From assembly GCF_035271045.1 (NCBI RefSeq), contig NZ_DATESC010000026.1, forward strand, positions 1-29,360: a stretch of DNA of 29,360 bases, given 5' to 3'. A program made the translations under genes and the position numbers. Source of the stretch: Marinospirillum sp035271045. GTDB taxonomy: Bacteria; Pseudomonadota; Gammaproteobacteria; Pseudomonadales; Halomonadaceae. Below, piece by piece: positions 24,430 through 29,360 of the stretch. Numbering within the stretch: the first letter of the stretch is position 1; each line of letters opens with the position of its first letter. The notes beneath the pieces are model-generated. The model saw only the letters and a program-made list of their open reading frames with translations, ran no database searches and was not told where the DNA came from.

Positions 24430-26106
24430 ATGCAGATTTCATTAAAAGATTGGATTCGCAGTGGCTCACCTTGGATTTGGTTAAGCGCCAGTGCTGTTGC
24501 GATTAGCGTGGTATTAGTGCTGGGTTTGCTAGGTATTATTGCTTCACGCGGGCTGGTGCATTTTTGGCCCGCTACGCTACAAGAATATACCTATACCCAA
24601 GCACAAGACTTAAAAATACAAGTGTTAGGCGAACAAGTGCAGCGCGAACAAGTGACCGCCGAGCAAATTCGTAATTCTGGTATTGCTGTTCCTGAAGGCA
24701 TGGAACTTTTAGGTCGCCAGCTCATTAAAGTCGGTAATCGTGAAGTTTATGGTTCAGATTTTAGATGGGCATTAGAAAACCAGCTTAGCAACTTAGATTA
24801 CCCAACTTACGCGACTAGCTTTGAGCGTTACGAGCAGGGTAATTTTTACGGTTTTATACTTAGTATTAAAGAAAATGGACAGATTACAGCACAGCAGGAA
24901 AAAGGCAGTAATCAACTTTGGGCAAGTGTCATTGAACGCATTCAGCAAACCGACCTTATCCATACAAAAATTAAAGCGCTAGAAAAAGGTGAAATTGGTG
25001 CAATTAACTACAAACTTGAACAACTGCGTTTGGATGAACGTCGCTTAGTATTAAAAGGTGATGATACCCCTGAAAATTTAGCCAAATTAAACGCTAAAAA
25101 AGCAGAACAGCAAGCAAAATATGCCTTATTGGAAGCCGAGTTAAGAGCCCTTTATAAAACGTTATCAACCGCCAGCTTAGTAGTAATAACTGCTGACGGT
25201 CAAACTAAAGAAATTAACTTCAGTAAAATTGTCCGTGCTTATCAACCCAATAATATGAGCTTGACGCAAAAAACCAGCCATTACTTTACTAAGCTTTGGG
25301 AGTTTGTATCTGACGACCCGCGTGAAGCCAACACCGAAGGCGGTATTTTCCCTGCTATCTTTGGTACGGTTATGATGGTATTGATTATGTCGGTACTGGT
25401 TACACCTTTTGGTGTTATTACGGCGGTTTACCTAAGAGAATATGCTCGCCAAGGTTTTATTACCCGTGTGATTCGTATCGCCGTTAACAACCTTGCCAGC
25501 GTACCTTCTATTGTTTATGGGGTGTTTGGTTTAGGTTTCTTTGTTTACTTTATTGGTGGCAACCTAGACAAGATTTTCTACCCAGAAGCCGCACCCGCAC
25601 CTACTTTTGGTACACCGGGTTTGCTGTGGGCCTCTTTAACCTTGGCGTTGCTTACCCTGCCCGTCGTTATTGTTGCCACTGAAGAAGGTTTATCACGCAT
25701 TCCACGTACCGTTAGAGAAGGCTCGCTGGCACTGGGCGCGACTAAACTTGAAACGCTATGGCGCATTATTATTCCTATGGCAAGCCCTGCCATGATGACT
25801 GGTGTAATTTTAGCCGTGGCACGCGCCGCGGGTGAAGTAGCGCCGCTGATGTTAGTTGGCGTGGTTAAATTAGCCCCTAATCTGCCTATGGATATGAACG
25901 CACCCTTCTTGCACCTAGAGCGTAAATTTATGCACCTCGGCTTTCATATTTACGATGTAGGTTTTCAAAGCCCTAACGTAGAAGCCGCACGGCCTTTAGT
26001 TTATGCCACAGCACTAATGCTGGTGGTAGTAATTGCTGTATTAAACATAACGGCAATAAGCCTACGTAACCGACTCAGAGAAAAATACCGTGCGCTGGAT
26101 ATGTAA
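24430..26106 (+). CDS. pstA: Phosphate ABC transporter permease PstA (extended form)
   Basis: Second inner-membrane subunit of the phosphate importer, about 558 residues against about 296 in E. coli. I prefer the ATG at 24430, 9 bases after AGGAG; the ATG at 24424 is only 3 bases from it. One membrane helix is at about 12-38. A long hydrophilic insert follows (about 45-290) with a coiled coil at about 165-248 (KIKALEKGEIGAINYKLEQ and further heptads). The permease domain (about 310-555) carries FGVITAVYLREYA, NNLASVPSIVYGVFGLGFF, the EAA-type GSLALGATKLETLWRIIIPMASPA and ARAAGEVAPLM. The long PstA and long PstC occur together in related bacteria, so the two extra domains may pair in the periplasm; that is inference. 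Confidence 0.93.
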   Translation: MQISLKDWIRSGSPWIWLSASAVAISVVLVLGLLGIIASRGLVHFWPATLQEYTYTQAQDLKIQVLGEQVQREQVTAEQIRNSGIAVPEGMELLGRQLIKVGNREVYGSDFRWALENQLSNLDYPTYATSFERYEQGNFYGFILSIKENGQITAQQEKGSNQLWASVIERIQQTDLIHTKIKALEKGEIGAINYKLEQLRLDERRLVLKGDDTPENLAKLNAKKAEQQAKYALLEAELRALYKTLSTASLVVITADGQTKEINFSKIVRAYQPNNMSLTQKTSHYFTKLWEFVSDDPREANTEGGIFPAIFGTVMMVLIMSVLVTPFGVITAVYLREYARQGFITRVIRIAVNNLASVPSIVYGVFGLGFFVYFIGGNLDKIFYPEAAPAPTFGTPGLLWASLTLALLTLPVVIVATEEGLSRIPRTVREGSLALGATKLETLWRIIIPMASPAMMTGVILAVARAAGEVAPLMLVGVVKLAPNLPMDMNAPFLHLERKFMHLGFHIYDVGFQSPNVEAARPLVYATALMLVVVIAVLNITAISLRNRLREKYRALDM

Positions 26107-26169
26107 CGATTGAATTAAATAAATTGCTCCTTTGCACAGCTCGACTAAAGAAGATTAAAGGTACTAAGA

Positions 26170-27003
26170 ATGAATAACACTACAACAGCACCCGCCATAA
26201 AAATGGCTGATTTAGGGCGTAACAGCCAGCAACTTAACTTGGCACAAGAAACCACCAGTATTGATGTTCAAAACATGAACCTCTATTACGGCACTAGCCA
26301 AGCGTTAAAAGACGTTACTTTACAAATTCCTAAGCAAAGAGTGACCGCCTTTATTGGGCCTTCTGGCTGTGGTAAGTCAACGCTGTTGCGCTCTTTTAAC
26401 CGCATGAATGACTTGGTTGATGGCGTAAGAATTGAAGGTGAAGTGAATATAGATAAACAAAATATCTACGCTAAAGGCGTGGATGTGGCTGATTTACGCC
26501 GCCGTGTGGGTATGGTATTTCAAAAACCTAACCCCTTTCCAAAATCCATTTATGAAAACGTTGCTTATGGTTTGCGTATTCAAGGCATTAACAATAAGCG
26601 CCTGTTAGATGAAACGGTGGAATGGGCGCTTAAATCGGCAGCCCTTTGGGACGAAACTAAAGACCGTTTGCATGAGTCTGCTTTGGGTATGTCGGGTGGT
26701 CAGCAGCAGCGCTTAGTTATTGCGCGTACCATTGCGATTAAACCAGAAATTTTATTGTTGGATGAGCCTGCTTCAGCCCTTGACCCTATTTCTACGTTAA
26801 AAATAGAAGAGCTCATTCATAACCTAAAAGACAAATTCACTATTATTATAGTTACTCACAATATGCAACAAGCGGCACGAGTTTCTGATTACACTGCTTT
26901 TATGTACCTTGGTAAAGTTATTGAATTTGATAGCACTGATAAGCTTTTTACTAACCCTAACCAAAAACAAACTGAAGATTATATTACCGGTCGCTACGGT
27001 TAA
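26170..27003 (+). CDS. pstB: Phosphate ABC transporter ATP-binding protein PstB
   Basis: Cytosolic ATPase that powers phosphate import through PstC/PstA, 277 residues. Walker A GPSGCGKST is at 63-71, the Q-loop at Gln118 (VFQKPNPF), the signature MSGGQQQR at 174-181, Walker B LLLDEPASALDP with Asp198 and Glu199, and the switch His230 (VTHNMQQA). The C-terminus TEDYITGRYG is the usual PstB end. About 30 extra N-terminal residues precede the fold. AAAGG lies about 8 bases before the ATG. It sits between pstA and phoU in the same operon. Confidence 0.97.
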   Translation: MNNTTTAPAIKMADLGRNSQQLNLAQETTSIDVQNMNLYYGTSQALKDVTLQIPKQRVTAFIGPSGCGKSTLLRSFNRMNDLVDGVRIEGEVNIDKQNIYAKGVDVADLRRRVGMVFQKPNPFPKSIYENVAYGLRIQGINNKRLLDETVEWALKSAALWDETKDRLHESALGMSGGQQQRLVIARTIAIKPEILLLDEPASALDPISTLKIEELIHNLKDKFTIIIVTHNMQQAARVSDYTAFMYLGKVIEFDSTDKLFTNPNQKQTEDYITGRYG

Positions 27004-27069
27004 TGCATTGTAAATTAGCATTTATAAGTTAAAGGTATAACTTAGCATTTAAAGAGAAGAGCTAATAAT

Positions 27070-27798
27070 ATGAAAATAAGTCAAGAAAGTCATAACACCC
27101 ATATTTCACAAAAATTTAATCAAGAATTAGAAGATATTCGTAGTCAACTGTTAGAAATGGGTGGTTTAGTAGAACAGCAAATTCAAGACGCTATTCAATC
27201 ACTCACCGAAGGCGATACTCAGCTAGCTAAAGAAGTGCGTAAAAAAGACCGTGAAGTTAATCAGCTACAACTCGATATTGATGAGCAATGCACGCAAATT
27301 TTAGCACGTCGCCAACCCGCCGCTTCAGATTTACGGCTAGTATTAGCGGTTATACGCGCTACGGCTGATTTAGAACGCATAGGCGATGAGTCCAGCAAGA
27401 TTGCCAAAGCCACTTTAAAACTATCGGAAGAAGGTACATCACCCAGAGGTTATATCGAAGCAAAGCACTTGGGCAATCATGTCAGAAAAATGGTACAAGA
27501 TGCGTTAAATGCCTTTGCTCGCTTTGATACCGGACAAGCCTTAGCTGTGCTGCGTGAAGATAAAAATGTTGACTTAGAATACCAATCTGCAACCCGCGCA
27601 CTCGTCACCTTTATGATGGAAGACCCACGGGCCATTTCACAAGTAATGAATATTATGTGGGTATTAAGATCGCTAGAACGTGTTGGCGACCATGCCAGCA
27701 ATCTTGCTGAATACGTGATTTATTTAGTAGAGGGGCAAGACGTGCGCTACACCAAAACAGAAGTAATAGAAGCGGCACTTACTCACCCAAAGCCTTAA
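27070..27798 (+). CDS. phoU: PhoU, phosphate signalling regulator
   Basis: Cytosolic adaptor between the Pst transporter and the PhoR/PhoB two-component system; it keeps the Pho regulon off when phosphate is plentiful. The 242-residue length is typical. Two three-helix bundles are seen, each with the metal-binding ExxxD motif: LERIGDESSKIAK (Glu102, Asp106) and LERVGDHASNLAE (Glu203, Asp207). RRQPAASDLRL and EDPRAISQVMNIMWVLR are conserved helices. It is the last gene of the operon and is followed by a terminator. phoB and phoR are not in this window. Confidence 0.97.
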   Translation: MKISQESHNTHISQKFNQELEDIRSQLLEMGGLVEQQIQDAIQSLTEGDTQLAKEVRKKDREVNQLQLDIDEQCTQILARRQPAASDLRLVLAVIRATADLERIGDESSKIAKATLKLSEEGTSPRGYIEAKHLGNHVRKMVQDALNAFARFDTGQALAVLREDKNVDLEYQSATRALVTFMMEDPRAISQVMNIMWVLRSLERVGDHASNLAEYVIYLVEGQDVRYTKTEVIEAALTHPKP

Positions 27799-27820
27799 AT
27801 TGTTTAACCTCAACCATAAA

Positions 27821-27862
27821 AAAACCCTACCAGCCATAAGCCAGTAGGGTTGCTTTTGTTTT
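27821..27862. terminator. Bidirectional terminator after phoU
   Basis: AACCCTAC (27823-27830) pairs with GTAGGGTT (27844-27851) around a 13-base loop. On the plus strand it is followed by GCTTTTGTTTT; on the minus strand a run of seven T precedes ATGG. It can end both the pst operon and the opposite-strand acyltransferase transcript. Confidence 0.8.
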
Positions 27863-27863
27863 A

Positions 27864-27971
27864 GGTTGCGTATTGAATAGCGTAATAGATGTAGCCAGCC
27901 CCAAGAAGATTCACCGGCATGGCGAGCAGCGACTTCAAAGGGCAGTACTTCGCTTTTAACGCCTGCCATAG
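27864..27971 (-). other. Possible residual small coding frame after the acyltransferase
   Basis: Between the acyltransferase stop and the terminator, one minus-strand frame is open for 36 codons and ends with TAA (27861-27863) 9 bases before the hairpin. It reads WQALKAKYCPLKSLL, then AMPVNLLGAGYIYYAIQYAT. This is hydrophobic and protein-like, but there is no good ribosome site or upstream ATG. A second frame, with ATG at 27966-27968 overlapping the acyltransferase stop, reads LPFEVAARHAGESSWGW and runs through the hairpin. I cannot decide which, if either, is used. It could be a gene remnant. Confidence 0.25.
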
Positions 27972-29071
27972 TTACGGCAAGGCAGTTCAAACCAGCGATA
28001 TAACAAAGCAGCCAGCAACCAAGTAACTAAAACAGAAGCCAGTAGATGTAGGTTAGGCGATTCAAACACACCTGACATTAGCAATAATACTAGGCCATGT
28101 AATAAATACACCCCATAACTTAATGAACCTAGGTGTAGCGCTATTTGATAGCTAGCACTTTTTATACCTAGTTTAAGCGGTGTTTGAATAGCGGGCTTAT
28201 TTTGTTGTTGTGCATCTAACAGCAGTAACCCTGCGAGTAATAAAGCAAAGGCAAAAGCCACCCCCAAGTTAAACCAACCAAATGGACGAGGGCTAATTAA
28301 ACCAGCCGAAGCAAAAGGATAAATACTATATAAACCCACCAATAACACACCAGCCAAAGTTAATAACGCCCAAGGTTTAATAGATAAAGACTTAACAGAT
28401 AAAGGTTTAGCTAGCGGTTTATTAAAAAGCCAATAAAAAACCGCCATACCCAACCAAAATTCAATTAATAACGTAGGTAACTGAGCTTGGCGCACCAACC
28501 AATAACCATTATTTGGCTGGTAGTGCCAGTAATGCATGATTATAAAACCTACACAGCTTAATAATGCCAAACCCCAAAAACGTAACCTAGCTGATAAGCT
28601 TGCCGGCAGAAATAAACAAGCCAACACCAAGGTATAAAAAGCCACTTCAACAGAAAGCGTCCAATACACCTCATTAAAATAAGCAATGCCATGTAAGCTT
28701 TGCCAAGGGGCGGCTTGTAGAAAAAACAAATGGTGCAGCAATTGCCAAAGGGTTAGCCTAAGATTTTCAAGCCAACCTTGCAAGGTGCTGCTGGGTGCTA
28801 GAACCACGGTTAAAATTAACGACAATAAATATAATGGGTATAAACGCCACACACGGCGCTTTAAAAAAACCTTGGGCGTTTGATGGCGCACGCCTAGCAC
28901 TAAAGGCGCAAATAAATAGCCGGTTAGCACAAAGAAAAGTTCGACCCCTGTATGAAAAAAATGCAAACCAGCCAAGGCTTCTGCCCACTTGGGGTTTAAT
29001 GAATAAACGTAATGGTGAACTAACACCATTAAAGCGCCTAAGCCGCGCAAGCCTTCAATAATGGGTGACAT
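27956..29071 (-). CDS. Membrane O-acyltransferase, acyltransferase family 3
   Basis: Inner-membrane enzyme of 371 residues with about ten hydrophobic segments. Family motifs are EGLRGLGALMVLVHHY near the N-terminus (catalytic His19 or His20), GVELFFVLTGYL (42-53), WTLSVEVAFY and the late SYGVYLLHG. Members move acetyl or other acyl groups from the cytosolic side to extracytoplasmic sugars such as O-antigen, peptidoglycan or exopolysaccharide. No SGNH esterase domain is fused. No polysaccharide genes lie in this window, so the acceptor cannot be guessed. No clear ribosome site precedes the ATG. It converges on phoU and shares its terminator. Confidence 0.9.
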   Translation of the reverse strand: MSPIIEGLRGLGALMVLVHHYVYSLNPKWAEALAGLHFFHTGVELFFVLTGYLFAPLVLGVRHQTPKVFLKRRVWRLYPLYLLSLILTVVLAPSSTLQGWLENLRLTLWQLLHHLFFLQAAPWQSLHGIAYFNEVYWTLSVEVAFYTLVLACLFLPASLSARLRFWGLALLSCVGFIIMHYWHYQPNNGYWLVRQAQLPTLLIEFWLGMAVFYWLFNKPLAKPLSVKSLSIKPWALLTLAGVLLVGLYSIYPFASAGLISPRPFGWFNLGVAFAFALLLAGLLLLDAQQQNKPAIQTPLKLGIKSASYQIALHLGSLSYGVYLLHGLVLLLMSGVFESPNLHLLASVLVTWLLAALLYRWFELPCRNYGRR

Positions 29072-29120
29072 GAATGAGGGTTCGTTAGTTTTAAGGAAGG
29101 TGATTTTAGCAGGAAAAAGA

Positions 29121-29184
29121 AAAAGGGGTCTGCCAAAAAGGGGTCAAACGTGTCGGGCTTTTACGAACGACTCTGACCCCTTTT
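29121..29184. repeat. REP-like inverted repeat with GGGGTC / GACCCC arms
   Basis: AAAAAGGGGTCA (29135-29146) pairs with TGACCCCTTTT (29174-29184). A third copy of the word, AAAAGGGGTC, stands at 29121-29130. The inner part (GTGTCGGG against ACGACTC) matches imperfectly. Arms of the type GACTCTGACCCCTTTT are common in dispersed intergenic repeats linked to RAYT transposases; that link is general knowledge, and no such gene is in the window. It may also act as a terminator for the partial gene to the right. Confidence 0.6.
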
Positions 29185-29195
29185 ACTAAACAGCT

Positions 29196-29360
29196 TTAGT
29201 GTTGATGCTCAAGGCGTAGCTGGGCAACGTCTTCAACCGCTAGCTTAAAGGTTTCGGCTATTTGCTCATCCGTTAAAGTAAGCGCATCAATGGCTAGCAA
29301 CTGACGTACTGTTTCACGCTGTTTTTGTTCAAAGTTTTTTTCAGCTTCAAGCCGCCCTTG
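29196..29360 (-). CDS. C-terminus of an Rpn-type PD-(D/E)XK nuclease/transposase (partial)
   Basis: The last 54 codons of a minus-strand gene enter from the right edge and end with TAA at 29196-29198. They encode QGRLEAEKNFEQKQRETVRQ, then LLAIDALTLTDEQIAETFKL and AVEDVAQLRLEHQH. The charged coiled start followed by L-x-D-E-Q-I-A-x-x-x-x-L and V-x-x-L-R is the usual tail of Rpn/YhgA-like recombination-promoting nucleases, formerly called PD-(D/E)XK transposases. The catalytic part is outside the window, so whether it is intact is unknown. It lies next to a REP-like repeat. Confidence 0.6.
   Translation of the reverse strand, partial: QGRLEAEKNFEQKQRETVRQLLAIDALTLTDEQIAETFKLAVEDVAQLRLEHQH

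Noticed and set aside
1..29360. tRNA, rRNA, riboswitch, CRISPR, prophage or complete insertion sequence
   Set aside because: Reading both strands I saw no cloverleaf, ribosomal segment, repeat-spacer array, phage genes or intact transposase; all gaps between genes are under 200 bases.

Overview
The window reads as a chromosomal segment of a Gram-negative gammaproteobacterium. It has an outer-membrane porin of the DcaP type, an epd-pgk-fba cluster, a HexR regulator, a DsbB with paired cysteines, and a pstSCAB-phoU operon with the enlarged PstC/PstA seen in Pseudomonas-like and Oceanospirillales-like genomes. Most genes are fairly AT-rich, with many TTA codons and 37-42% GC in the 60-base samples I counted. 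I cannot fix the genus from sequence alone.

Layout. 1-487 (-): 5' part of a DcaP-like porin running off the edge. 677-4049 (+): epd, pgk and a Calvin-subtype class II fba, closed by a strong terminator. 4105-6798 (-): a PAS-GGDEF-EAL protein and a YihG-like acyltransferase. 6925-9608 (+): a YciH/SUI1 protein and, 5 bases later, a membrane PAS-GGDEF-EAL protein. 9605-about 14530 (-): a GC-richer stretch with an OmpA-like barrel, the broken remains of a giant cadherin-like repeat protein, and the 5' stump of a TPR protein. 14541-16796 (-): uvrD. 16985-19279 (+): a third PAS-GGDEF-EAL protein. 19305-20159 (-): hexR. 20323-20853 (+): dsbB. 21004-27798 (+): pstS, pstC, pstA, pstB, phoU. 27956-29071 (-): a membrane acyltransferase-3. 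The right end holds a REP-like inverted repeat and the C-terminus of an Rpn-type PD-(D/E)XK nuclease/transposase.

How the parts work together. The first cluster covers central carbon metabolism (triose/hexose phosphates, and pyridoxal precursor supply through Epd). HexR is a sugar-phosphate-responsive regulator of the same area of metabolism, but I found no HexR operator here. The pst operon is the high-affinity phosphate importer with its PhoU signalling partner. Two PHO boxes are visible, one before pstS and one, close to consensus, between pstS and pstC. The second overlaps the arm of a terminator that should reduce read-through from pstS. Three dual GGDEF-EAL proteins within 15 kb differ in which catalytic motif is altered, which points to division of labour in c-di-GMP turnover.

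The main anomaly is the 9605-14530 block. Its base composition differs from its neighbours, the giant repeat protein has lost its N-terminus, its reading frame is broken at two places, and at about 14190-14215 it is joined out of frame to a truncated TPR gene. I read this as a decayed or illegitimately recombined accessory island (or, less likely, an assembly chimera). I found no convincing previously undescribed system; the most informative loci are this junction, the pstS-pstC regulatory overlap and the duplicated I-site in the first GGDEF-EAL protein.
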